From positions 11,580 to 75,579 of the forward strand of contig QZLH01000115.1 of assembly GCA_003833135.1 (NCBI GenBank): a stretch of DNA of 64,000 bases, read 5' to 3'. Of the stretch, positions 25,287-36,571 are shown piece after piece. The notes below the pieces were generated by a model, which saw only the letters and a program-made list of their open reading frames with translations, was not told the DNA's origin and made no database searches. Position 1 is the first letter of the stretch, and each line of letters starts with the position of its first letter. The translations under genes and the position numbers were made by a program. This stretch comes from Oehlia diaphana (Eukaryota > Glomeromycota > Glomeromycetes > Glomerales > Glomeraceae).

Positions 25287-27041
25287 TTAAAAGAAAAGAA
25301 AAGAAAAGAACTCAATCTTAAAAAAAAAAAAATAAAAAAGGATTATCACTGAAATCTTTTTTGTGTATATCACCAAATTCATTGAACTTATTGAACAGAA
25401 CTTTTTTAGATCTATGTTACAAAAAAAAAATAAAAAAAAAAAAGTTAGTCGTAGTAATATCATTATTTTAGTTAATATTACTGGGGTTGTTTTTTTTTAA
25501 AAAAATCCGGACTCCGAATTTTTTATAAAAAATTTCGGTTAACTTTTTTTAGATTTTTCAATCGTTTTCTTAATTTTAACATTCATTCAAACTTTTTAAT
25601 AAAACATAATATAATAAATAAATAACATCATTAAACTTAATTGTTTATTTTTTCATTTTTACCTCCATAATGACTAATAAGGAACTGAATGACCCAAAAA
25701 ATGCGGCTTTGTGAAATATTTTTTGATTGCTTCTTTCATATGTTTGGCGAAGTTTATTCTATTATGGAATCTATCGAACCTTATTGATGTACAAGGTACA
25801 GTATTTTAATTATTATGCACGATCATGATCATTTCTAATTTGGCTATTCAGTTTAATGTTTTTGGTATCATTGTAAGTATATAATTACTATTATATTTTT
25901 GTTTTACATTGTAAACAAGATTTTTCGATGTTTTTTTTTATGCATTCTTATATTATTAGTTATGTAATGAAAATGAAAATGGAGATATTGATGAGATTTT
26001 ATTTGATGAACGATATTTTTAAAATTTATAAAATCTATTTGTATCTTGGTGTATCGCACGTACTGTAACTATTTTATCTAAAAATGTTTAAATTCACGGA
26101 TCAAAAATCTCGCAAATCCGACAAAGAATCAATGAAATTGATTGTGTTACCATATACAAGTTAAAAATTATTAATTAAAATAACAAAATTGATTGTTTCA
26201 TTTAAAAAACATTTTAGATAAAACCATTTTTATCATTGTGATAGACTTTTAATTAACATGACTATTTCGGTTACAACAAAAAAATATTTTATTCATTCCA
26301 TTTTTTTTTTTTCCTTAAAAAAAAAAAATTAAAATGGGTTCTAACTTCCTTTAGATTTTTTAAAAAAAACCTCCTTTTTTTTTTTTCCTCCGAGGTTATT
26401 CCGTCTTTGATATTTTCATTAAATGACTTTTTTAATTTATACTGCATAAAAAAAAAAAAAAAATTTTGTATATACATTCGGTGATGTTTATTTTCCATTA
26501 TTGTTTATTTTTCATGCAAATTAATTTATATGAATAAAAATCATTTCTAATTTCTCTATTGTATTGTAAACACAACATATTCATCACATTCATCAATGAT
26601 TCTTTTGGTAATACCCCCTGATATTAGAAGCAAATATATTGTTCTTGTCCTGTGCGACGGGACTGACTTGATCCGCATAATATAAATTTTTATAATAAGA
26701 GATCAAATCCTAATATTAAATTCAATTTCTTTTCCTTTCTTTTTTTTTTTTTTAGATGACTGTTTTGGCTGTTTGACTAATTTGATTTAGCGTAAAATTT
26801 ATATATAGATTTTTAATCTTATTACAAAAGATAAAATTGTGAAAATTTTACGGTCCATACAATCCGATAAAAAGAAACCTTAATGAAATTGTAACCTAGA
26901 AAGTTCCAATAACACATATGCAATGTAATAGTTACCCTATTCATGCATATTTTTAAAATTTTTCACGTATTTTTAGATCAAAACAAAAGAAACAATTAAT
27001 TACTATTCGATTAATATAAATTTCTTTCTTGTGAGAAATAA
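25287..27041. other. Shared divergent intergenic region (unit B)
   Basis: Equivalent of 8,384-9,643, about 500 bp longer. Homopolymer runs are frequent. No extra gene supported. Confidence 0.5.
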
Positions 27042-27052
27042 TATAAAAAGGG
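27042..27052 (+). promoter_or_regulatory. TATA-like box of secreted-protein gene B
   Basis: TATAAAAAGGG, 154 bp before the ATG; conserved with 9,644. Confidence 0.6.
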
Positions 27053-27164
27053 TTAATTTTCCACCCTTCCTTCATTCCCCATCGAACTAAACATTCGGTT
27101 AATTTTAACGAAACAAAAAATAATAATAATATTTATAATATTTATCATTAATTTTTTCCCTTTA

Positions 27165-27183
27165 TTTTTTTTTTAAAAAAAAA
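27165..27183 (+). promoter_or_regulatory. T/A switch before secreted-protein gene B
   Basis: T10A9 tract 12 bp before the ATG, as in copy A. Confidence 0.4.
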
Positions 27184-27195
27184 CTAAATTTAAAA

Positions 27196-27705
27196 ATGAA
27201 TTACTTCACAATTTTAAGCATCTTTATTCTTTTATCTCTCATTAATATTTCATCAGCTCTTCGACTTGGGAGAAGAAATGGCGGTTGCGAATGTTCTTTT
27301 GCAATCGCTGATTTCAAATCAGGTTCAGCAAGGGGTATCGTAACCTTTTCACAGAACGAGCTTGGCCATACAGAGGTGGCCGGAATCTTTAGTAAAGGTC
27401 TTAATGATGATAATGCATCTTACGGATTCAGAATCGTTGATGAGTGCAGGAATGTACTCTTTGATCTCACGGACGGTTTGGATATAAAACCAGATGGTGA
27501 TGGTGGTAGCAAATCCTTTAGACATAAGTTCACGGAATTTGATGTTGACTGTACCAGCAATGGTATTCTTACCAAAAAAATTCACAATAGTAAACGTAAT
27601 AATGATAGTAATTGTCATAACAACAAACTTAGGAAGCGTCTTCCTAACGGTGGAGAATTAACTATAAATGGTGAAGGGTCTGATTATGCTGGATTAACTA
27701 AATAA
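27196..27705 (+). CDS. Small secreted protein, Kex2-processed (copy B)
   Basis: Intronless, 169 residues, paralogue of 9,767-10,291. The signal peptide (MNYFTILSIFILLSLINISS) is followed closely by RR. The core keeps GIVTFSQNELGHTEVAGIF, YGFRIVDEC and LFDLTDGLDIKPDG, and all four core cysteines. The C-terminal KLRKR site would free a 21-residue peptide starting LPNG and containing GEGSDYAG. Conservation of both the dibasic site and the tail across copies suggests the tail matters. Resemblance to the SOD beta-barrel without metal ligands is by eye only. Confidence 0.85.
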   Translation: MNYFTILSIFILLSLINISSALRLGRRNGGCECSFAIADFKSGSARGIVTFSQNELGHTEVAGIFSKGLNDDNASYGFRIVDECRNVLFDLTDGLDIKPDGDGGSKSFRHKFTEFDVDCTSNGILTKKIHNSKRNNDSNCHNNKLRKRLPNGGELTINGEGSDYAGLTK

Positions 27706-29083
27706 TTATATTAAAAATTAAAAATATAATTTCAATTTTTATTAGTTTTATTATTATTATTTTATAAATATATATATATGTACATATATATATATATATT
27801 TTTTTTTTTTGTTTACTTTTATGTTAAATGAATAGGTAGAATAATTCTGCACAAATTTTATTTAGTTTATTTTAGATACTAAGATTAATAATAAATTGTA
27901 AAATTTGTCTCAAAAAAATAATAAAGTAGAGAAAAAATTTTTCTCGATATTTCTATAATTTTAAATTTCAATTGAAACGTATGTTAGGTGAAGTAAATAA
28001 GTAAATGATAAAATATCTCATCATCGATCGGAACTTGATACATATAAACTGGGATATCCCATGTATTTTCTTCTAGCTACGTCACTATAAATTTCCTTTT
28101 TTTAATTATACCGCCTGCTTATTTCCTTTTACATCTTTTGTTTTATTTATTTTTCGTAACACTTTAAAAAAAATTCTTGTGTAAATGGCATCATTGTGTA
28201 GTACCTCGTTTAAATTTATTGTTATTAAAGCGACGAAGTTCAGGTTTCCATTTACCTATATATGATACATAACACTTTTTTTTTCCTTTTTTAATATCAG
28301 AACTAAATACAGTAAATGATAGTAATTGAATTTCCTGCTTTGGGTATGTCCATTACAGTACTTTACAAATTAAAATCTTTAAATGCTGTACAAATTACAA
28401 TCTTTAAATGCTATGCAAATTACAATCTTTAAGTGCTATACCAATTTTGTTTAATTAACTCACGAGATTTTCTTCTAACTGGATTGGTTATTATCTAAAA
28501 TGAAAAAATTATCATCATTAAAGTTTGTCGACAGAGCAGTGATAATAATATTTTTTATCTTTGCGTTTTATTTTGATTTCTTTTATATTTTTTGAAGTTG
28601 AGAGGTTTCATATCAGGGGATGTTGATGTCAAGAAAAATTTAAAATATACTTTATTATGATAAAAAAAAAGATTACTAAAATATAACATATTCTTTAAAT
28701 TCATACACATGTTTATTAAGAAAATTATTCAAAAATTTTTTTTTTTTAAAAAAAAAAAAAAAAATGAAATTTTTTTCATTCAAGTATAATAAAATTTAAC
28801 AATATTGAACCGATCAAATCAATATTGAAATTAATAAATGATCCGATTATACAGTAGTACTACTTCAATGAGATGTAATAAAAATATTTACAAAATATAT
28901 GCGATTAAACGTTGGTAACACAAAAATTTTGTGTTATACATTACAATGGCGAAATTAGAAATGTTTTTGTTCATCCATATTTTAATAATTTGTGTGCAAC
29001 AAATATATCGATTATATGATTTCCCAGTTAACTACTACATATTCTTTTCTTCCAATTAATTATTTTTATTTATATAATATATC

Positions 29084-29115
<32 letters not shown>

Positions 29116-30215
29116 TTTATATTTATATAAATGAAATAATAAAAAAAAAAGTTTTTTTTTTCCTATTAAGAAAATATGATGTTATATAATAAATTTTTAA
29201 TAATATAAATGATTTATAATACATGAATGGAAAATTTTCGAATTTCCGTTAATATTATAACAAAATAAACATATAAATAACAGAAAATAAATTTTTAAGG
29301 TAACACTTGACGGAATTATCGGAATTACGGTATATTAATAAACGTGTTTATAATAACTGATAAGGCTGAATGTTCTATTAAAAAAAAAAATGATTTTATT
29401 TATAAAATTTTTTAATTGAATAATCAATTTAGTATTATTCATTCTGTAATTTATTCTTTATCGAATTCAAAAGTAACACAATCCGTTTTATTTATTCTTT
29501 ATCGGATTTTTTATTCAACACTTTTGTTTACTGTAATTTGTTAGCTTTGAACTTTGATATACCGATATTCAGATATACTGATGAACAAGTCATAAACATC
29601 GGTAACATCGGTATATCCGTCCGTATATATGATATTTAATATCAGGTTTATTAATAATAGGACTGTATAAATAACATAATTTTATTCATTAAAAAAAAAA
29701 CAATAGAAATTATTCGACGACGACAATGATAACAGATGATGTGTGACTGCGTCGTGTTTCAATGAAACCAAATATATCCATCAGAATAGAGAAATTAGAA
29801 ATGATTTGATCGTATGATTACATGGGGTCCATCAATTCGTGACGCAATATTAATACACATTTTATGAACCTAAAAAAAAAAACTTTTTCCTACGAACTTG
29901 ACTTGGAGAAAATATTCGGAAATAACTCCCAAATAGAGTATTATATTTCCTATTATGTAATTGAAAGAATAAAAAAAAGAAAAAATGATTTAAAAAATCA
30001 ATAAAGGTTAAGTTTCGGCACTAAATATACATAATAAAGTAAAAGAAAATGAATGTAACGAGAAAAAAAATTTTCATTTCTATATTTTAAATTTCACTTA
30101 AAATAAACAAGCTTGCTTAATTAGTGGCGTTAAAATCTGAGATGATAAAAAAATTGTATCCGGATATCTATAAAAAATCATCCGGTTATAAATCGGTTAA
30201 ATTCAGATACGGGAT
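27706..30215. other. Intergenic; 3' flank of unit B then AT-rich DNA
   Basis: Homology to unit A continues to about 28,600. A 25-bp repeat occurs three times at 28,365-28,439. AT dinucleotide runs lie at 27,765-27,800 and 29,080-29,110. A long T/A homopolymer lies at 28,736-28,764. No gene supported. Confidence 0.5.
28365..28439. repeat. 25-bp tandem repeat, three units
   Basis: Units at 28,365, 28,390 and 28,415, each containing ACAAATTACAATCTTTAAA with one to three changes. Confidence 0.85.
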
Positions 30216-30596
30216 TAGAGTTACAATCCGGATGAATCTGAAAGGGCACATTTTGACAATTATACACGGATTTTAATTAATAAAGATTAAATTTTTTTTT
30301 TTTTATATATTATAAGATTGCATTCCAATGCACAATCTAGTAATTTAAAAAATTACTATTTAATATAAAAAAAAAAAGAGAAAATAAAAACGGAATGATT
30401 TTTCATCCAATCCGGATGAATTTCTACTTTTATTTTTGAGGACAATTTTTTTTTTATTATATTATTTTATTATATTATGTATTGATGTATTGATATATTC
30501 ATAAGATATCAAAAAAAAAAATATTCTTTTTATTGACTTAATATTCATAGAATGGGAGAAATGTGTTTATTTACGGATTGACGGATCGCAACTCTA
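30216..30596. mobile_element. hAT-like MITE
   Basis: Terminal repeats TAGAGTTACAATCCG and the complement of CGGATCGCAACTCTA differ at two positions. Flanks are ATACGGGAT on the left and ATACGGAT on the right, an 8-bp-type duplication with one slipped G. 381 bp, AT-rich interior, no coding frame. Confidence 0.65.
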
Positions 30597-30734
30597 ATAC
30601 GGATCGAAACAATTCTCGTATTATTATTTTTTTCTTTTAAAATACTTCAAATAAATAGAGAATATTCAAATAGACAATATAATTAATTGATAACCGTGAC
30701 TTACACGTGATTTACTCATACATAAATATTTAAT

Positions 30735-31585
30735 TTAATAATGAATACAAGTAGGCTTATGTTTCGGGTGCCGGTGTAAACATCTAATAAAGAAAATTAG
30801 TTAAAAAATAATTGCATTTTGATTGTATTTTTTTTTTTTTTTTTGAAAAAATATAATGATAAATACTCACATAATACAAAATTGATATGAACATATACAA
30901 GTCATATGATCGCATTTGTCAATTTTTTCAATGTACATACCACAACCAGGACATTTCTTTGTCGCTGAAAGATAAGCTTCGGTAGCAAAGTCTTGATTAT
31001 TTTTCTTCTCTTTATATTCTTCGCAAGTTAGATTTTCGTGCCAGATAACTTTACAATTATAGCATGATATCGCGTCACAAGCTTCACAAATAAAAATTGG
31101 ATCTAAATAAAAGAAGTAAATGAATTAAATGTATACTGTATATACTTCGAAATAAAAAACAATTCAAAAACTTTCTCAATATACCATCTCCTTTATGGAC
31201 TTGTCCACTTCCACAAAAAGCTTGACACCATCTAAATTCTGGAATCTTTTGAATCGCAAGTTTGAAAGAAAGATAATCATATCTAAAAAAAAGTTATTCG
31301 TTAAATAAAAACACCAATTTTTTTGATATAAAAAGAAGGTTATTAGTTAAACCTTTTAAAAATTTCTTTTGTTGCAATATTCTTAACATCATCTCTTTCC
31401 ATTGATTTACCACATCCTATTGTAGGACAAGTAATTTGAACCGTATGTTTTTCAATACACATTTTTTTAATACATTTATTTACACATTCTACACAAACAA
31501 CTGCTTTATGTTTACATTTTGAAGTTATTTTACGAAAATCTCTATTTTCTTTTTCATAACAAACAACACATTCATATAATTCCAT
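30735..31585 (-). CDS. RBR-type (RING1-IBR-RING2) E3 ubiquitin ligase-like protein
   Basis: Predicted 203 residues, exons (minus strand) 31585-31353, 31282-31185, 31102-30871, 30783-30735. RING1 begins at once (ECVVCYE, then CKHKAVVCVEC and CPTIGC). An IBR follows (WCQAFCGSG, FICEACDAISCYNCKVIWH), then RING2 (CPGCGMYIEKIDKCDHMTC, CSYQFCIIC). The Cys in KCDHM occupies the position of the catalytic thioester cysteine of Parkin/HHARI-type ligases, so the protein should be active. Splicing the third exon at AT|GTGAGT is needed to complete the final FCxxC; reading through gives a stop one codon later. It is short for the family, being almost only the catalytic module, with no Ariadne or UBL extension. 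It is divergent from the ubiquitin-like gene at 32,312, 726 bp away. Target unknown. Confidence 0.85.
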
Positions 31586-32295
31586 AATTGTAAAAATTTT
31601 AAGAGAAAATCGTCTCTCCTAGTTTTTTTTTAATTTTTCTTGCGAGTATTTTAATGGCGTAATTTTATTAGAAATTTTTGTAATCACAGAATGAAATATT
31701 GGACGCCCCACTTTTAATTATTTATAGTTAGCTTCTTTTTTGTATATAATATATAATGAACAATTCTGCAGCGATCAAAAATTATGTTATCTGATGAAGC
31801 CACAATTTCAATATTTTTACGGTCAAACGTAGTGAATTTTAGGTAAGTGTTTTTTTATAAATTATTGAAAGAATGGGAATTTACTTATTGTGATTATAAA
31901 TATAAATCATATGTTATTTACATCAAATACATGATCCGTATAATTTTAACAAAAATCGATTGTGATTATAATTACTGGTAGAAACCATAGATCATATACC
32001 TTCAGTATTATTTGAATATATAGGACTAAAAAGCATAAGTTCACAAAAATAAAATCATTTTTATGCAGTATATGGAAGGGAAGCTAGAATTCCATTGGAT
32101 ATTGGAAAGAATAAAAGTATTAATAGAAGAATAGTTTATATAAGGTTGGGCCGGTTTGAACCCGGTTTCAAACCTCATAACCAGTTGGAGCACTAAATTT
32201 ATAAATATTATATGTTATTTACATCACATTAACATATGATACGTATAATTTTTAACAAAAAGTCGGATAAAATTTTGATTACCCCTCTGTATTTC
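31586..32295. other. Shared intergenic region of RBR and ubiquitin-like genes
   Basis: Contains two approximate copies of ATATGTTATTTACATCA followed by GATACGTATAATTTT or GATCCGTATAATTTT (31,910-31,945 and 32,207-32,252), a possible shared regulatory repeat. No gene. Confidence 0.4.
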
Positions 32296-32311
32296 TTTTT
32301 TTAAAAAAAAA
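32296..32311 (+). promoter_or_regulatory. T/A switch before ubiquitin-like gene
   Basis: T7 followed by an A run reaching the ATG, as at several other starts in the window. Confidence 0.35.
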
Positions 32312-32773
32312 ATGCGTGTCAAAATTAGAGCTTTTGGGTTCAAATTTAAAATCGATGTCGATTCTCACGATAAAATTAAACAAGTCAAACATAAAATCAA
32401 AGAGGCTCACGGACCTGATGTCGATGAACAAGAATTATATCTTGGAGGTCTAAGACTTGAAAACGAAAAAACCGTGAGCGATTATAAAATTGAAGAAAAT
32501 GGAGAAATTAAACTTCTTCGAATTGTCGTTGGCGGCATTCAAATATGTATTAAGAATATTAGAGGGAAGGAAATTACTCTTCAAGTACGATCTACGTATA
32601 CTATTGAAAAAGTTAAAGAACTAATTTTTGAAAAGGAAGGGATGGAAGTAGATACGCAAAGGCTAATTTTTGGTGGTATTGATCTCTCAAACGATAAACT
32701 TTTGTCAAGTTATGGAATTGTAGAAGGAAACACTTTACATCTTGTTAGTAGATTACACGGCGGTTTCATTTAA
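32312..32773 (+). CDS. Tandem ubiquitin-like protein with two diGly ends
   Basis: Intronless, 153 residues, made of two head-to-tail ubiquitin-like domains of 75 and 76 residues plus a two-residue tail (FI), the layout of a polyubiquitin precursor. Domain 1 ends RIVVGG; domain 2 ends SRLHGG. Domain 2 is clearly ubiquitin-like (QRLIFGG, TLHLV). Aligned to ubiquitin it keeps I44, H68, V70, R72, K6, K11, K27 and K33, but lacks K29, K48 (Ile) and K63 (Glu). Domain 1 is more diverged (ELYLGGLRLENEKTVSDY) and could be NEDD8- or UBL-domain-like. If cut after each GG by a deubiquitinase it would yield two conjugatable modifiers; alternatively it acts uncut as a scaffold. It sits divergent to an RBR ligase. 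Confidence 0.88.
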   Translation: MRVKIRAFGFKFKIDVDSHDKIKQVKHKIKEAHGPDVDEQELYLGGLRLENEKTVSDYKIEENGEIKLLRIVVGGIQICIKNIRGKEITLQVRSTYTIEKVKELIFEKEGMEVDTQRLIFGGIDLSNDKLLSSYGIVEGNTLHLVSRLHGGFI

Positions 32774-34425
32774 GTGTTTGAATATTCTTGTATATTATTA
32801 GTTTTCATCATATTTTTTTATATCAACTATATTGTAGTGATGATGGTTGTGTTATAATAAATTCCTAAACATGTAATAAATTTATATTAACATTGCTTAT
32901 CGATTTTCACCAAATAAAACTATTACAATATTGTAGGTAATGGAAATCGTGTTAAGTCCGTATCAAATAATATTATTACCTATGTTAATTAGCAATTCAT
33001 AAAACTTTGGCTGTAAATCAAAATTGGTTTCTTTAGAAATTGATGATTTATGGTTCGATTTCATAAGCTTCAAAACGACGCGATGTGAAATCGAAAGATC
33101 AAAATTATATTTAGAAAACTTGTAATTATGTTCATCATCAGTCTTTATTTATGGTTATTTAAGAATCCGTTTATTTAAAAAACAACCGTTTATCATTTAT
33201 TCTCTTAATATTATTATTGAGAGAAATTAATAGCGCGTGCTAAGCGACTTATATAGATTTCTTTATGCGTTTTAAACAAAGTGAACGCCTCGCCTAAGAT
33301 GTTCAGAAAATATACACACAAAATTAATTAATTTCTTCTTTAGCTGCTACTTATTCATAAAATATTTTGCGTAACTATTCTAAATTTGAAATCTAAAGGT
33401 AATTCTTCATAACCACTCCTATGTCCAATTCGTTAACCATATCAGATATTATTCACCCGTTTTTGTGCGATGTTTCCGCAAATAACTGCCTCAATTCTCC
33501 AAGCATGCTATCGGTCAATTTTTAATTTTTATATAATTCAAGAAGAATATATTTCTACATACATTCATTATCCATTGGAGTGCACGGTCAACTGTATAAA
33601 TCAAAAGTATATCAAGTTACCTAATATTTTACATAGTTAATATTTTTAGAGTTTAAATTAAATTACTATAAAAATGGCCCATTTTTTTTAGATGAATAAC
33701 TTCTTCTTTCTCAAATATTTTCACACTTATTAGTTTCTCCAAACCATATTTACAAAGTTACGAAGCCTTTTTTTTACATTTACTTGTAAGTTATTTTGCA
33801 ATTTGAATTTTAAGTAGTTTTTCTACCTTTGAGGTTTGATTTTTTTTTTTTTTTAGGAATTTTATTATTAATGCAAGAAATAGGCCTCGTATAAACTTTG
33901 TTAATAAAGTCCTATCTTTAATCTTTATAATTATGCTTTTTTCTCAAAATGCTGAATCATTAAAGCCGCACATCTAATTGAACATGAAATATAAATATAT
34001 AATGTGTAGTCATAAATCATATCGCATTAATGCTTTGATAAATTAAAAAAAATCATCTACATTATCATCATTATTACATTATCTGTTATAGAAATTATCG
34101 TTATATATATTTACATGGGGATTGATTGTCGTCTAGGCCAAATATGTCACATGATGTACTGATAGTGATTTTTTTAACTTAGTTAATTTTTGATCGGTTA
34201 AACTTAAAATTTTATTGTGAAGATATTTTTAAAAAAAATTTTTTGCAAACAAAATAATCTTATTTAATGAAATTTTTTTTTTATTTGAAATATAAAAATT
34301 TAAGTCACACATTTTTACGATTTTAAAGAAAAAAATCGCCGTATTTATTTTTAATGAAGCGATACAAATAAAAAAGCAATAACAATAAATAAAAAAGATA
34401 AGTAAATTACAATGATCAAGGAGAA
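32774..34425. other. AT-rich intergenic
   Basis: AATAAA-type sequence near 32,855 may serve the ubiquitin-like gene. No other gene or element with clear ends seen. Confidence 0.45.
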
Positions 34426-34429
34426 AGAT

Positions 34430-34800
34430 GCTAATAAAAAAATGAGACAACAATGGAGTAATGGAAAGTAATAGAAGATGAAAAGAGTAATGAGAAATAA
34501 TAGGAAACAAAAAGGAGAAATAGGCCATGATGGGAGATGAAAAGGAGTGATGGGAGATGAAGAGGAGTGATGAGAGGTAAAAAGGAGTGATGGGAGACGA
34601 AAAGAAGTGATGGGAGAAAAGGAGCGATGGGAGACGAAAAGAAGTTATGAAAAGATGAAGAGGAGTTGATGGGAGACGAAAAGAAGTGATGGGAGACAAA
34701 GGAAATGATGGGAAGTAAACAGGAAAGAAAAAGAGATAATAGAAAAATGAAAAGTTGTAATAGAAAATAATGGGAGACGAAAGGATGGAATAATGAGAAG
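34430..34800. repeat. Degenerate minisatellite, about 20-bp unit
   Basis: About 15 imperfect copies of GAAAAGGAGTGATGGGAGAC and close variants (AAGAAGTGATGGGAGACGA). Purine-rich on the plus strand. Long minus-strand Ser/Phe-rich frames through it are by-products of the repeat, not genes. Confidence 0.8.
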
Positions 34801-34869
34801 TAATACAAAAAAATAAAAAAATGAACATGATAGGAGGTTGGAAACCAAGTAAAAAATAAAACCATAAAG

Positions 34870-35180
34870 TAAAAAAAAATGAAGTTAGTAAGGAACGAAA
34901 TATAAGATAGAAACGAAATAAATAAAAAATAACAAAAACATACCTTTATTAATTGTAGAACTGAAAAAACTAAAATATCTAAAAAAAAAATGAAATAAAA
35001 TTAGTGAAAACCGAAATATGAAACAGAAACAAAATAAATAAAAAATAAAAAAAAAGTAAGAAACAAAACGTAAAGTGAAAAACAATTGAACCTTAATTGC
35101 AAAACCGGAAGGATTAAAGGACCTAAAAATAATGAAATAGAGTAGTAAGAAACAAAGTGTAGGCAGAATGTAAGTTAACA
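34870..35180. repeat. Degenerate direct repeats, about 110 bp unit
   Basis: Segments beginning AAAAAATGAA(A/G)T, then a (G)AAACGAAATA or GAAACAAAATA motif and an AATAAATAAAAAATAA tail recur two to three times. Non-coding. Confidence 0.5.
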
Positions 35181-35929
35181 TGTGGCCAAAATGTTACTTT
35201 TGAACTTTTGCGCTATACAAAATATTGTCCCATTAAATTACATATATTTATAAATTTTCAAATAAATCTGATGTTATATAATCATTAAAGCCAACTACGA
35301 AAATTACTTATACTAGGCCTATGTAATCCACTTTTAATTTTTTTAAAAAAATTATGATTAGCAAAAAATGAACACATTATAATTAATCATTAGTATATAA
35401 ATTAAAACAGATATATCTGGACAATAAGAAAATGAATAAATATTCAGTATTTACATTTTAATATCATTAGGTGGTTTTTTCTTAGCATAGTGACGCGATT
35501 GAGTACTACTCATTAAAAACCCTATTCTTGTGGCTGATAGAAAAATAAATGATTTTTTAATTATTATCAATGCTGGTTAGTCCATGAAACCACCAATGTT
35601 ATTGCTATTTAATCTAAAAAAAGAAAAAAAGTGAGTACTATTGAACCAAACAACATGAATATTTGGCATGGTAACAGAACAAATTTCTTTGCAGGTAATG
35701 CCTATGCCTAGGTTTAGACACTACACTCATCAGGTTTTTCCCATAACAGAAAGTTAATTTCAACCCTGCACCAAGTACTCTTACCCTGATGCCTGTTATC
35801 CATGCAGCAAAACTCAGACACACAACTTATTTGTGATACTAGGAATTTCTGAAATCAGAGAAGGACGTTCACAGTAACTGTGGCCACGATGTGCTTCCAG
35901 TTCTCTGATAATATATATATAAATGTATA

Positions 35930-36083
35930 TATATATTGAAACTCCTAATAAAAATAAATCCATTAAAAGATATCACAATGTTGGAGGTTCATAATTGTTC
36001 CTCCTTCAGAACAAAAGACCTCACATGACCCGTGAGAAAGATACATAATTATTCCTCCTGTAAAGAACAATAGTTCTCACATC
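35930..36083. repeat. Direct repeat left of gap
   Basis: 154 bp, almost identical to 36,572-36,724 (one base inserted near 35,992). It runs straight into the run of Ns. Confidence 0.9.
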
Positions 36084-36476
36084 NNNNNNNNNNNNNNNNN
36101 NNNNNNNNNNNNNNNNNNNNNNNNNNNNNNNNNNNNNNNNNNNNNNNNNNNNNNNNNNNNNNNNNNNNNNNNNNNNNNNNNNNNNNNNNNNNNNNNNNNN
36201 NNNNNNNNNNNNNNNNNNNNNNNNNNNNNNNNNNNNNNNNNNNNNNNNNNNNNNNNNNNNNNNNNNNNNNNNNNNNNNNNNNNNNNNNNNNNNNNNNNNN
36301 NNNNNNNNNNNNNNNNNNNNNNNNNNNNNNNNNNNNNNNNNNNNNNNNNNNNNNNNNNNNNNNNNNNNNNNNNNNNNNNNNNNNNNNNNNNNNNNNNNNN
36401 NNNNNNNNNNNNNNNNNNNNNNNNNNNNNNNNNNNNNNNNNNNNNNNNNNNNNNNNNNNNNNNNNNNNNNNNNNNN
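36084..36476. other. Assembly gap (Ns)
   Basis: 393 undetermined bases, so nothing can be read here. Both the flanking repeat and a transposon terminus meet the gap. Confidence 1.
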
Positions 36477-36571
36477 GGGAATTGTTTTTTTTAAAAAAAA
36501 AATAATACTTTATATATTTAATCTTGAGAAAATCAAGTTGAGCTTGACCGGATACTTTTTGGAGGGTAGTG
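36477..36571. mobile_element. Terminal fragment of a Tc1/mariner-like transposon
   Basis: Ends ATACTTTTTGGAGGGTAGTG just before a TA. Its complement, CACTACCCTCCAAAAAGTAT, has the typical form of a Tc1-type inverted repeat. The rest of the element lies in the gap. The direct repeat resumes exactly at the TA, as expected of an insertion at that dinucleotide. Confidence 0.55.

Larger units (their letters stand above)
20250..28600. repeat. Segmental duplication, unit B
   Basis: Partner of 3,900-10,830 with the same gene order and orientation. It is longer mainly because of a larger coiled-coil exon and longer intergenic DNA. Start-to-start spacing between units is about 16.4 kb. Confidence 0.85.

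Noticed and set aside
34229..34865. Long minus-strand frames rich in Ser, Phe and His
   Set aside because: They run through a purine-rich minisatellite in several frames at once; composition follows the repeat and there are no domain or splice signals.
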